Made by a program: the position numbers and the translations under genes
From: Gammaproteobacteria bacterium
GTDB lineage: Bacteria; Pseudomonadota; Gammaproteobacteria; Steroidobacterales; GCA-2729495
Direction of reading: 5' to 3'
Assembly (NCBI GenBank): GCA_028285245.1
Contig: JANQPY010000048.1
Span: 1 to 38,274 of the forward strand
Length of the DNA: 38,274 nucleotides
In this document: positions 1-8,216 of the stretch, in pieces
Position numbering within the stretch: the stretch's first letter is position 1
Layout of the letters: every line of letters begins with the position of its first letter
Notes under the pieces: model-generated
Database searches by the model: none
What the model saw: the letters and a program-made list of their open reading frames with translations, nothing else
What the model was told of the DNA's origin: nothing

Positions 1-1299
1 ATCCCACGCCGTGCCCGCCACACCGGCCCCATTGTTGCTTTGCGCGGCAATGGTGCCCGCAACGTGAGTACCGTGGAAGGAGCTTGAACCTTGCCCGGGC
101 CCGTCGCCGGGGTCAGTCGGATCAGGGTCTATTCCGTCGCCATCCCCCGCGTTACCGGCCTGACTAATGAAATCAAAGCCTGGGATCAGCTGGTTCTGCA
201 TGTCCGGATGACCCGGCAGTATTCCCGAGTCGATTACCGCGACGGTGACCGCCGCATCGCCCGTGGTGTTGTCCCAGGCTGCGGGCAACCCAATGAGTGG
301 ATAGTGCCACTGCAGCCCGTAGAAGGAATCGTTCGGCTCGGCATGCGTCGCCAGCAGGTAGTTCGGCTCCGCGTCACTAACCTGACTGTCTTTCTTCAGG
401 TCCTTGATCGCGATGAGCGTATCCCATTTCTCCTGGGCGACCGCATCGGACAACGCTGCCCGGCGATCAATTCGCCCTGCTGATGGCAGACCTTTGGCGT
501 CAGCACGTGGCCCCGCGGACAATCCAAACCGGCCCGCCATCCGCATGAGCCTTGCCCGTCGCGGGTCGCCGGAAAACCCACGTCGGGGCGTCGACGACGG
601 CGCGGCGGCTGCGGACGAATCGGGGGAATTCGCATAGAGCAGGATGATTTCGCCTGGGACAAAGGCAGCACTGAGTCGCAGCCCGTTGCTGTTGATGAGC
701 GGCTGGCTTTGCCCAACGCTGAGCACGTAGTTCGACGCGCCCGCCTGCGCAAAGACCTCGACCAGATACTGGCCGTCGCCGGCAATCGTCAGGCTTTCGG
801 TGCTGCCCGTGCCCAGCGAGGCGTCAAGAATGAGCGTGCCGGCTGCGTTCCAGAGGTAAAGATCCAGATCGGCTGCCGGTGCGTCGGCAACTATGAGGCT
901 GATTGCCTGGCCATCCAGGAGATTAATGCGAAAGAAATCGCTGACATCACCCAATGTCTGCGAGCGCCCAGCAGCACCCGCGCCAGCCACGTTGGCATAG
1001 CCACCGATGGTGACCGGGTTGGGCATCACCTGCGCGTTGGCCGGCAGGTTATTGAAGGTCAGCGGTGCGCTGGGGTTATTGACGTCGCCGTCAACCGACA
1101 TACCCGAAGGCACGCTGATCGCTCCCTGCACATCATACAAAGGTGTCGCGGGAGGCGCGGCAGGCGTAGTGGCTGACTGTGGCGCAGGCTCGTCACCCCC
1201 CCCGCCGCCGCACGCCGACAACAGCAACACGCTGACGGCAAGCAATCCGCTCCGCCAACAGGTTCCAGCCGGACGCGACAACACCGCGCGCCTGTCCAC
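1..1299 (-). CDS. S8 (subtilisin-like) serine protease lipoprotein, partial (C-terminus beyond window)
   Basis: Open frame with no stop for 433 codons, running off the left edge. The N-terminus is a lipoprotein signal with lipobox LLLSAC, putting the lipidated Cys at about residue 30, followed by a Gly-rich linker. Residues about 110-180 resemble a bacterial pre-peptidase (PPC-type) beta-sandwich (for example DLDLYLWN and GDGQYLVEVF). The catalytic domain then begins: VAVIDSGI carries the catalytic Asp (about 357) and FHGTHVAGTIAA the catalytic His (about 409). The catalytic Ser must lie outside the window. Glycine after the lipidated Cys suggests the outer membrane. I chose the GTG at 1299 because GAGGGG lies about 8 bases upstream; a GTG at 1308 is the alternative. 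Family knowledge: secreted S8 enzymes degrade proteins for nutrition or process surface proteins. Substrate unknown. Confidence 0.88.
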   Translation of the reverse strand, partial: MDRRAVLSRPAGTCWRSGLLAVSVLLLSACGGGGGDEPAPQSATTPAAPPATPLYDVQGAISVPSGMSVDGDVNNPSAPLTFNNLPANAQVMPNPVTIGGYANVAGAGAAGRSQTLGDVSDFFRINLLDGQAISLIVADAPAADLDLYLWNAAGTLILDASLGTGSTESLTIAGDGQYLVEVFAQAGASNYVLSVGQSQPLINSNGLRLSAAFVPGEIILLYANSPDSSAAAAPSSTPRRGFSGDPRRARLMRMAGRFGLSAGPRADAKGLPSAGRIDRRAALSDAVAQEKWDTLIAIKDLKKDSQVSDAEPNYLLATHAEPNDSFYGLQWHYPLIGLPAAWDNTTGDAAVTVAVIDSGILPGHPDMQNQLIPGFDFISQAGNAGDGDGIDPDPTDPGDGPGQGSSSFHGTHVAGTIAAQSNNGAGVAGTAWD

Positions 1300-1320
1300 A
1301 ATTCGCACCCCTCGCCATGA

Positions 1321-1359
1321 CCACAAGGCCGGGCGCTCCGCAACGCCGGCCTGCTGTGG
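1321..1359. repeat. Inverted repeat in the 5' leader of the S8 protease
   Basis: Arms CCACA plus AGGCCGG (1321-1332) match CCGGCCT plus TGTGG (1346-1359), with small bulges and a GC-rich loop. It sits about 20 bases upstream of the predicted GTG start and next to the Shine-Dalgarno. No T-run follows on the minus strand, so it is not a typical terminator. It may be an mRNA leader structure. Confidence 0.45.
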
Positions 1360-1541
1360 GGAGTCTCAGCATCGCCACTGGCGCGCGGGGTTTCCGGGAT
1401 GCAGTTCACACGCTGCCCATAGCCGTATCACAGTCTGCAAGAGTCGGTGGAGTTATGTAGAAACGCGCTGCGAGGCGATCCCGAGAAAGTGTGCTGAGTT
1501 GCCACTGAGCTGCGAATGCCGCGCAGAGGTGGAAACGCGAA

Positions 1542-2285
1542 TCAGTAACCTGTCCCGGGGTCCCGATCTTCTCCCAGATCACTGTAAGCCAGCTCAGGGA
1601 GGCCGGACTCAAGCACCGCCCTCAGGTCGTCAGCCAGATGCAGCGTAAAGTCATCAGGGTGAATGCTCACTCTGATCGGGCCAGTGGTTAGTGCAGTGTT
1701 CAGACGATTCCAGAATCTAACCGCCACAGCGCGAAAACGCGTGTCGGCCTCGAAACCGAGCAATCCAAGCCGGGTGAATCGTCCCCCCACATAAACACCC
1801 GTTAGCGCCTCGTAGTGCGTAAAGGGCAGTGCGTCAAGATCCTCCGGCCCAAGATCACCCATCGCCCACGCGGGCGGCACATAAAGCGTCGGCGCGGGCA
1901 ATTCATGGTCCGCAAACCAGGTATGGCAACGGCGAACCAGGTCCGCGCACTCGGCGCGGCTCAGCGCGAGGTGCTCCGCCACGTTTCGCGAGATGGTCAC
2001 ACTATGCAAGCGATGCCTGAGTCCACGGATGTGCCGCGCCGCATGCGTCCAGCCATGGCCGGCCAACTCAGCGCCGCCGCGAGCCAATGCTGCGAGGGTT
2101 GCCACCTCCGCGTCAGACCACTGTTTGCCCGGAACGACCAGCAGCGTCGGCCGCGTCACACCGCATGCATTGAGCGTGTCGACGATGGCCCGCACGCGAT
2201 CAAGCGTGGCCGGCATAACATCGTGAATGCTATAGAGGCCTGCCCGCCCGGCCGGCGCCGGCTTAGTCTCCCCGTCTGGCGTCAT
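1542..2285 (-). CDS. Polysaccharide deacetylase-like protein (DUF2334/NodB-type)
   Basis: About 247 residues. The sequence shows an early SIHDV (His21-Asp22) and a GHGWTH motif (His77, His81). These correspond to the catalytic Asp and HxxxH metal-binding pattern of NodB-type carbohydrate deacetylases and the related DUF2334 group. A later SIHPDDF is also typical. There is no signal peptide, so it is probably cytosolic or membrane-peripheral. The start at 2285 (MTPDGE) lies within the last codons of the glycosyltransferase gene, a 23-base overlap that implies translational coupling. A longer in-frame start at 2330 would overlap more deeply and is less likely. Its position after a glycosyltransferase and a sulfotransferase suggests N- or O-deacetylation of a sugar intermediate in glycan or glycolipid synthesis (inference). 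Confidence 0.78.
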   Translation of the reverse strand: MTPDGETKPAPAGRAGLYSIHDVMPATLDRVRAIVDTLNACGVTRPTLLVVPGKQWSDAEVATLAALARGGAELAGHGWTHAARHIRGLRHRLHSVTISRNVAEHLALSRAECADLVRRCHTWFADHELPAPTLYVPPAWAMGDLGPEDLDALPFTHYEALTGVYVGGRFTRLGLLGFEADTRFRAVAVRFWNRLNTALTTGPIRVSIHPDDFTLHLADDLRAVLESGLPELAYSDLGEDRDPGTGY

Positions 2286-3417
2286 TCGCGCGCTGCAAGA
2301 GCCCGAACCAATGACTAAGACTGCGGGCATTCAGTTCGCAGGCCGCGACGCGAGCCTGCTGCGCCCGGGTCGCCAGCGCTGCCGGCTCATCGGCCACGAC
2401 ACGCTGAATAGCCGATGCGACTGTCTCATCCGCTTCGATGGTGTAGAGCACATCAGCAAACTCTGGCCAGTCGAGAATGCCGCAGTGATTGGATACCAGA
2501 GTCAGACACTGGCGGGCCATCGCCTCCAGCACCACTGTGCCGAACGACTCAACGTGCGATGGCAGCACGAGCAGATCAACGCGATCCATCGTACGGATGA
2601 GATCAAGCCGCGACACCCAACCCAGATACGTCAGGTTGGGCAACCGATCTGCACACTCTGCAACCAGCGGCTGCAGCGGACCGTCGCCCGCGATCACGAA
2701 CTCCAAATCCGGCAACGCCGCCGCCGCGTCCAGGTACGCCTGCAGATTTTTCTCTGGTGCGAGACGGCCCGCGAACAGAATGCGTTGCACGCTCTGTCTT
2801 GGCGCCGACGCCGGATCATCCAGCGCTGCCGGTGGCAGCAGTGTGCCCATGAATTCAACGTTGCGGCCGCCCAGCTCCCGGGCGAGGTCAATCATGGACT
2901 GCGAATTCGCCAATACGCGATCGCCATAGCGAAACAGCACTGAGTCCGCAAAACCAAAATAGAGGCGGCTAAACGCGCGCAGAACAGGATTCCGGTAGAG
3001 GTCTGTAACGCTGGAGAAATGAGTGTGGAAGGCAATGATCAACTCCGCCTTTAGCCGGCGCGCCCACCACGCACCGAGCAACCCATAGGGCCCCGGGGTT
3101 GCGATAACGATGGCAGTTGGCTCCAGCTCCCGCATAACCCGGCTGAAGCGCAGCGGCGATGGCAGCCAGATGCGCTGAGTCGCATCGCCAGGCAGAGGAA
3201 ACTTCAACGGCGTGGGCGCATCTTCGCTCGGGCCGAGCAGCGCCGCCTGGTAACCAGCCGCCAAAGTCTGATCCAGAAGATCCTTGTGATAGGCGCCGAC
3301 GCCGTTTCTCTCCGGCAGAGAATCGGAAACGATAACGACTGGCCCAACGGCATCGGCAACGGCGCCGTGCGCGATGAGCTCCGGATTCATGCGGGCGGGT
3401 ATCGGGGCGGGGCGCAT
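2263..3417 (-). CDS. GT4-type (family 1) glycosyltransferase
   Basis: 384 residues with a GT-B fold layout. The N-terminal half begins VVIVSDSLPERNGVGAYHKD, a typical GT4 acceptor-domain opening with a glycine-rich loop. The C-terminal half has FAGRLAPEKNLQ, then VIAGDGPL, then HVESFGTVVLEAMA, the usual nucleotide-sugar binding E-x7-E region. No membrane segment or signal. Starts 24 bases after the sulfotransferase stop and overlaps the deacetylase, so the three genes read as one operon. A second ATG at 3390 is also possible. It probably transfers a sugar from an NDP-sugar onto a lipid or growing glycan; donor and acceptor are unknown. Confidence 0.88.
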   Translation of the reverse strand: MRPAPIPARMNPELIAHGAVADAVGPVVIVSDSLPERNGVGAYHKDLLDQTLAAGYQAALLGPSEDAPTPLKFPLPGDATQRIWLPSPLRFSRVMRELEPTAIVIATPGPYGLLGAWWARRLKAELIIAFHTHFSSVTDLYRNPVLRAFSRLYFGFADSVLFRYGDRVLANSQSMIDLARELGGRNVEFMGTLLPPAALDDPASAPRQSVQRILFAGRLAPEKNLQAYLDAAAALPDLEFVIAGDGPLQPLVAECADRLPNLTYLGWVSRLDLIRTMDRVDLLVLPSHVESFGTVVLEAMARQCLTLVSNHCGILDWPEFADVLYTIEADETVASAIQRVVADEPAALATRAQQARVAACELNARSLSHWFGLLQRANDARRGD

Positions 3418-3441
3418 GGCTGATTCTCGGCCCGGTCAGCG

Positions 3442-4587
3442 TCAGAAAGAGTAGCGATCGTACACGTCCGCGAAGCGCATTTTCAGGGTTTCTCGATCGA
3501 GCCCGAACTCCGCCGGATCATGTCGGTGAGAGGACTTATGACTGCGCGACAATGCATCGTTCTTAGCAAGCACCTTTGCCAGTGCTTCGCCCGGTGGCCG
3601 ACCAAGCTTCGTCAGCCCCTCAGTCACACTGGTGCTGAGCTCGTGGCGCAGCCGCGTGTTCGCAAGCAGCGCAATCCGTCCTGGCTCTCGTTCCGCTACG
3701 TTGATCAGGTGCACATAGTAGTGATGCAGCAGCTCAACAAACGCGTCGCGCACTTCAGGAGCAAGCTCGGTGAAACCAAACACCGAGAGCGCCGGCCCGA
3801 TTGAACTGAGTTGAGATGACACTGTGGGCACGGGATCGCGCATGCAGGCCAGGATGCGCGCATCGGGAAACTGCTGCAGCAACGATTCTGCCATGCCAGA
3901 GAAAGCGGGGTTCTTGGCAAGGAAGCGGCGATTCTCACCGAAGACGTAGAGATGTTTTTGAATACAGCCGCGATAAAAACGCATTAAGGCCTGGCGATTG
4001 GCGACCGGCACCGCAGTATCCAAACGCGCCTCGGCCCACAGCCAGTCTGCCCGGGGAAACGGCACCGCGAGCAAAAAACAGCTGGCGATCGGCATCAACG
4101 CCAGAGAGTCTTCTTCCGGGTCTGACAGCCGGAACGCATGAATACCGTCCATGCCAGCAAACAGCCGCCGCCCTATCCACGCCGATGCGCGGCCAACCGG
4201 CTTACCCAGCGCCCGGTCGAGCCGGCCGAGACCAAGACAAATGTACCGGGCTGTCACAGAAAGGCCGAACAAGCACTCCCAGGTACGAAACGTGGTGGTT
4301 TGCGGATCCTGGGCGAGCACGTGATGGACATGGGTCGTACCGCTTCGCGGAGGACCCAGCACGAACAGCGGCTCGGTCACGCGAACCTGGCGATAGCCAC
4401 GAAAAAAAATCTCGTCCAGCAGAAAGCCGAACCAATGCAGCGACTGAACGACGAGCGCAAGCGGAAACAGCAGCACCAACCCAATCGCGCCCGTTAGCTT
4501 CCGTCCATCTGCGCGCGGCTGCAGCAACAACAGCATGGCCAGCGCCCAATAGCGCCGTAAACCGACGAGCATCAGTCTGAACATCAC
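3442..4587 (-). CDS. Membrane-anchored PAPS-dependent sulfotransferase
   Basis: 381 residues. The N-terminus has hydrophobic stretches (residues about 5-60, including LTGAIGLVLLFPLALVVQSL) consistent with a membrane anchor. The 5'-phosphosulfate loop reads GPPRSGTTHVH and the 3'-phosphate-binding segment reads ACMRDPVPTVSS, both characteristic of the bacterial sulfotransferase family (Sulfotransfer_3 type). A conserved LAKNPAFSG segment lies between them. First gene of the minus-strand operon with the glycosyltransferase and deacetylase; the opposite strand carries a divergent glutathione S-transferase. Likely role: sulfation of a lipid, sugar or cell-surface glycan made by the neighbours. 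The acceptor cannot be read from sequence. Confidence 0.85.
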   Translation of the reverse strand: MMFRLMLVGLRRYWALAMLLLLQPRADGRKLTGAIGLVLLFPLALVVQSLHWFGFLLDEIFFRGYRQVRVTEPLFVLGPPRSGTTHVHHVLAQDPQTTTFRTWECLFGLSVTARYICLGLGRLDRALGKPVGRASAWIGRRLFAGMDGIHAFRLSDPEEDSLALMPIASCFLLAVPFPRADWLWAEARLDTAVPVANRQALMRFYRGCIQKHLYVFGENRRFLAKNPAFSGMAESLLQQFPDARILACMRDPVPTVSSQLSSIGPALSVFGFTELAPEVRDAFVELLHHYYVHLINVAEREPGRIALLANTRLRHELSTSVTEGLTKLGRPPGEALAKVLAKNDALSRSHKSSHRHDPAEFGLDRETLKMRFADVYDRYSF

Positions 4588-4662
4588 GGCCGGCGAGGCG
4601 GAGCGGGCCGGCAGTATGGCACACTGACTTCATCGCGCGGCCGAATGCAGCGGGAGCAGGCC

Positions 4663-5322
4663 ATGCAAGAATTAACCCTGTACATCGGCAACAAGAATTA
4701 TTCGTCTTGGTCTTTGCGCGCCTGGCTGTTTATGAAGCAGCACGGCCTTGAGTTTGCGGAGTACCGCATTCCGCTGGATGAGCCGGACACGGCGGATACG
4801 CTGGCAAGAATTTCACCCACCCGGCAGGTGCCAGTCTTGCGCGACGGAGACGTCCTGGTCTGGGAGTCTCTGGCGATCTGCGAGTATCTGGCGGCAACCC
4901 GTGAGCTGCCGGCCTGGCCCACTGATCGTGCAGCCCAGGCGTGGGCTCGAGCGTCCGCTCACGAGATGCACTCGGGTTTCGCTGCCCTGCGTGCCGAACT
5001 GCCCATGAATTGCCGCGCGCAACACCGCCGCGTCCAACCTTCGGCCGCCGCCGCCGCCGACATCGAACGGGTTCTCAACCTGTGGACCTCCTGCCGGCAG
5101 GCGTTCGCAGACCATGGGCCATGGCTGGTTGGCGAGCTCAGCATCGCGGATGCAATGTACGCCCCTGTTGCGCTCCGGTTCGGCACCTATGGCATCCCAA
5201 TGAACGACGATGCTCGCGATTACGCCGCGCATTTGTTTGCCCAGCCGGCGCTGCGCGAGTGGGTCGATGCCGCTGCCCAGGAGACCGAGACCATCGATAA
5301 GGAGGAAGTTGGGCTCGGTTAG
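4663..5322 (+). CDS. Glutathione S-transferase family protein
   Basis: 219 residues. An N-terminal thioredoxin-like domain starts LTLYIGNKNYSSWSLRAW, with the Ser-Ser-Trp-Ser region at the usual catalytic and glutathione-contact position. The cis-Pro loop QVPVL and the ES pair in VWESLAICEYL (glutathione gamma-glutamyl binding) follow. The C-terminal helical domain contains SIADAMYAPVALRF, the N-capping motif of GSTs. I chose ATG 4663 because GGGAG lies about 8 bases upstream; the ATG at 4645 lacks a ribosome site. It is transcribed divergently from the sulfotransferase operon. General role: conjugation or reductive detoxification in the cytosol; substrate unknown. Confidence 0.9.
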   Translation: MQELTLYIGNKNYSSWSLRAWLFMKQHGLEFAEYRIPLDEPDTADTLARISPTRQVPVLRDGDVLVWESLAICEYLAATRELPAWPTDRAAQAWARASAHEMHSGFAALRAELPMNCRAQHRRVQPSAAAAADIERVLNLWTSCRQAFADHGPWLVGELSIADAMYAPVALRFGTYGIPMNDDARDYAAHLFAQPALREWVDAAAQETETIDKEEVGLG

Positions 5323-5340
5323 CAGCCGCCTCCGAGTTTT
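5314..5340 (+). terminator. Weak hairpin terminator candidate after the GST gene
   Basis: CTCGG (5314-5318) pairs with CCGAG (5332-5336), followed directly by TTTT. The stem is only 5 bp, the loop is long, and the hairpin includes the GST stop codon. It may partly separate the GST from the downstream cassette. Confidence 0.3.
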
Positions 5341-5433
5341 AAAATCCTGAATGGAATATAAAAAACAATAAAATTGACAAAACTACGGGGCGGGCGCCAC
5401 GCTTACCCGCAACTCACACAGGAGCCGCCGCCC

Positions 5434-6885
5434 ATGTGGATACGCAAGAGCCATAAAGACCGCCTGTCCGGTACCCATACACCACTGCCAACTCAGGTGG
5501 TCTCGAACGAAGAATTTCAGCCAATGCCGCAAACCATGGATCAGCGGCAGGTTGAAGAATGCCTGCTATCGATGGCGGATGAGTATGGCCGGCGGCTGGG
5601 CCTGTCCCGCAGAGACTTCCTGCTCACCAGCGGAGGGATGGCTGCCGCTTTCCTAGCGATGAACAAGGTGTTTGGCAACAACTACCGGGTTAGCGAAGCG
5701 GAAGCGCTCGATCCGGCCGCGTTCAGCGAGAACTGGCCGAAAGATCAGTTCATCATCGATATTCAGACGCATCATGTGAAGGACAGCATTGATGGTCCGC
5801 TTGCGTTCCGGACCATGACTGGAAAACTGGGACTCAATCCCGTGCTGGCCGAATTCGCGCCGACCAAGCAGGACCTGCATCGCGCCAACTACCTCAAGGA
5901 GATCTTTTTCGACAGCGATACGGTCATGGCGATGATCTCAGGCGCGACCATCGGACCCAAAGAGCATTACGCACTGCCAGCCGAAGACATGGTGGGCACC
6001 CGCAATGCACTGAACCAGAGCGCGGGCTCGCAGCGCATGCTGAGCCACGGCCTGGGCGACCCGACTCAACCCGATGCGATGGATGACGCGGAGTATCAGG
6101 TTAAGGAGCTCGGCATCGACGGCTGGAAGTTCTACACCGGTAACCCTACGGGTCCGTGGCGGCTGGACGACGAGAAGATTGCCTACCCGTATCTGGAAAA
6201 AATTGAGAGCCTGGGCGTACGCAATATCAGCATCCACAAAGGGCTGCCGCTTCCCGGGCGTGATCCGAAAAGTAAGCCCAAAGACAAGCCCAAGGGCTGG
6301 TACTGGATGCCTGATGATGTGATCCATGCCGCGAAAGATTTTCCGAATCTCAACTTCATTGTTTATCACTCCGGTATGAAGCACATGGTCTCCTCTTTGC
6401 CACCGGGCAAGAGTGGCATGGAAGACAACGGCTACCTGCCGTGGACAACGGACCTCGTTGAAGCGGTCAAAGCGGATCCGTCCTTGACCAATATCTACGC
6501 GGAGCTCGGCACCGTGTTCGCCTTCTCGGTGGTCACGCACCCGGACATCACCGGCCACCTCATCGGCCAACTGCTCGATGGTTTCGGACCGGAACGCATC
6601 CTGTGGGGAACCGATTGCATCTGGTGGGGTTCACCGCAGTGGATCATTGAAGCGTTTCGACGCTTTCAGATACCTGAGCATCTGCAGGAACAGTATGGAT
6701 TCCCGGCCCTCACTGACACCGCGCGAGAAAAGATCTTCGGCCTGAACAGCGCCAAGGTCTACGGCATCGACGTTGACCGTGTGCGCAAGGCATTTCCCGG
6801 TGACCAGCTGACCGCCGCGAAACTCGCGTATCGAGAGTCCGGCGGACAGCGGACAGATTCAGCGTTCGGCTGGGTTGCCGCATGA
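5434..6885 (+). CDS. Amidohydrolase_2-type metallohydrolase with internal Tat-like motif
   Basis: 483 residues from ATG 5434, which has AGGAG about 9 bases upstream; longer frames begin with TTG in AT-rich leader DNA. A twin-arginine-like segment SRRDFLLTSGG followed by a hydrophobic stretch occurs at residues about 58-80, unusually far from the start. The TIM-barrel amidohydrolase region begins FIIDIQTHHV, where the usual DxHxH reads D-I-Q-T-H. It continues with ISIHKG (His about 267), FIVYHSG (His about 310) and WGTDCIWWGSPQW (Asp about 391), matching later metal-ligand positions. Overlaps the cytochrome gene (ATGA), so translation is coupled. The family includes ring-opening hydrolases and non-oxidative decarboxylases; the exact reaction is unknown. 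The leader (5341-5390) is very AT-rich but I see no clean promoter pair. Confidence 0.82.
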   Translation: MWIRKSHKDRLSGTHTPLPTQVVSNEEFQPMPQTMDQRQVEECLLSMADEYGRRLGLSRRDFLLTSGGMAAAFLAMNKVFGNNYRVSEAEALDPAAFSENWPKDQFIIDIQTHHVKDSIDGPLAFRTMTGKLGLNPVLAEFAPTKQDLHRANYLKEIFFDSDTVMAMISGATIGPKEHYALPAEDMVGTRNALNQSAGSQRMLSHGLGDPTQPDAMDDAEYQVKELGIDGWKFYTGNPTGPWRLDDEKIAYPYLEKIESLGVRNISIHKGLPLPGRDPKSKPKDKPKGWYWMPDDVIHAAKDFPNLNFIVYHSGMKHMVSSLPPGKSGMEDNGYLPWTTDLVEAVKADPSLTNIYAELGTVFAFSVVTHPDITGHLIGQLLDGFGPERILWGTDCIWWGSPQWIIEAFRRFQIPEHLQEQYGFPALTDTAREKIFGLNSAKVYGIDVDRVRKAFPGDQLTAAKLAYRESGGQRTDSAFGWVAA

Positions 6886-7286
6886 ATCGAATTGGTTTCG
6901 CCGGTTTGGCGGTTCTCCTCGCCGGGCTGGTCAGCGCGCAGGTTGCAGAAGAGCAAAGCGCACTCGCCACCGACAACTGCGTGCCCGCTGGCGATCTGCG
7001 TGGCGATGCCGCGCGTGGCGCGGAACTGCATCTGGAGAACTGCGCCGAGTGCCACGGGGCCAGCGGTAAGACAGATGTAATCGTGATGCACATGGATGTG
7101 CCGCCAAAAGACCAGAGCGATCCCGAGTACATGCGAACCCTGACTGACGCGTTCTTGTATCTGGCCGTCTGTCAGGGCGGCGAAGCCGTCGGACGCTCAG
7201 CGGTGATGCAGGGCTGGGGCGACTACTTCTCTGATCAGCAGATAAAGGACCTAATTGCCCACATGCGCGGCTTTTCCGGTACCTGA
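6882..7286 (+). CDS. Small c-type cytochrome (class I-like)
   Basis: 134 residues. Signal peptide with probable cleavage after LVSA (residue about 19), so it is periplasmic. The haem-binding motif is CAECH at residues 54-58. The C-terminal part has SAVMQGWGDYFSDQQIKDL, where Met109 fits the sixth haem ligand position of class I cytochromes. Two further cysteines (33 and 97) are outside the motif. Overlaps the upstream amidohydrolase stop by ATGA. Likely an electron carrier serving the upstream enzyme or a partner dehydrogenase (inference from context). Confidence 0.87.
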   Translation: MNRIGFAGLAVLLAGLVSAQVAEEQSALATDNCVPAGDLRGDAARGAELHLENCAECHGASGKTDVIVMHMDVPPKDQSDPEYMRTLTDAFLYLAVCQGGEAVGRSAVMQGWGDYFSDQQIKDLIAHMRGFSGT

Positions 7287-7304
7287 GCACAACAAGAAGC
7301 GAGT

Positions 7305-8198
7305 ATGAACACGGCACTTCAGGATCGCACGCCGATAGAGAAAACCACCTACCGGCATTTCGAGGCGGAACCGGTAACCGGCACGTTCGGCGCATTTGTG
7401 CGCGGCGTCCAGGTAGCCGACGCGATAGACAACGGTGAACTGTTCGCTGAACTGCATGCCGCCTGGCTTAAGTATCAGGTGCTGTTTTTTCGCGAACAGC
7501 ATCTCTCACCTGAACAGCATCTCGCGCTCGGCCAGAAGTTCGGCGAGCTGCAGAAGCTAGGCTATGTCGGCAGCCTTGAAGGGCACGAAGGCGTTTGGGT
7601 ACAAGAGTATCCGGACCTCTACTCCGGTCCGGTGGCCGACATTAACTGGCACTCCGACAGCTCCTTCCGCGCCAAACCCACGCGTGGCTCTCTGTTGTAC
7701 GCGCACGCTGTGCCGGGTGGCGCCGGCGACACGGTCTGGGCCGACCAATGCGCGGCGTACGCCGACTTGTCGGCAGCCTGGCGAAACTTCCTCGATGGCC
7801 TGCACTGTATCCACGATAATCTGGCCAACAATCCTTATCGCGTACTGGACCAGATTGGCGGCAAGGATCTCGCCAATATGCGCAAGTACCTGCCACCGAC
7901 CGAGCATCCGGTTGTGTGCACGCATCCGGAAACGGAACGCCGCTTCCTGTTCGTATCCGAGCTAATGGCCCGCGAAATCGTTGGCATGAGCCAGGCTGAG
8001 AGCCGCGCCGTGCTGGAGTTTTTGTTTGCGCACCAGACGCGGCCAGAATATCAGGCGCGTCTGCACTGGCAGCCAGGCACGCTGGCCTTGTGGGACAACT
8101 ATTCCACTTTGCATCGCGGAATTTTCGATTTCGGGCAGGCACACCGGCTAATGCATCGTGTGTCTTTCAACACCGGCTGGATTGATGCGCAGTCCTGA
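7305..8198 (+). CDS. TauD/TfdA-family Fe(II)/2-oxoglutarate dioxygenase
   Basis: 297 residues. The iron-binding facial triad is visible: NWHSDSSF gives His116 and Asp118, and LHRGIFDF gives His270. Arg281 and Arg285 (HRLMHR) sit at the spacing expected for 2-oxoglutarate binding in TauD. VLFFREQHLSPEQH near residue 60 is the usual N-terminal family motif. No signal peptide, so cytosolic. It starts 18 bases after the cytochrome gene, same operon. The family hydroxylates or cleaves taurine, phenoxyacetates, alkyl sulfates and related compounds. The substrate here is unknown but presumably linked to the amidohydrolase product or precursor. Confidence 0.9.
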   Translation: MNTALQDRTPIEKTTYRHFEAEPVTGTFGAFVRGVQVADAIDNGELFAELHAAWLKYQVLFFREQHLSPEQHLALGQKFGELQKLGYVGSLEGHEGVWVQEYPDLYSGPVADINWHSDSSFRAKPTRGSLLYAHAVPGGAGDTVWADQCAAYADLSAAWRNFLDGLHCIHDNLANNPYRVLDQIGGKDLANMRKYLPPTEHPVVCTHPETERRFLFVSELMAREIVGMSQAESRAVLEFLFAHQTRPEYQARLHWQPGTLALWDNYSTLHRGIFDFGQAHRLMHRVSFNTGWIDAQS

Positions 8199-8216
8199 AC
8201 GGGACCTTCGACTGCG

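Noticed and set aside
1007-1648. Plus-strand open frame over the protease signal region
   Set aside because: Opposite the lipoprotein signal and protease coding sequence and of biased, low-complexity composition; no motif.
5374-5402. TTGACA at 5374 as a promoter -35 box for the amidohydrolase
   Set aside because: No acceptable -10 box at 16-18 bases; the downstream region is GC-rich.
5938-6570. Minus-strand open frame opposite the amidohydrolase
   Set aside because: Shadow frame of a gene with strong family motifs; its translation shows no recognisable domain.
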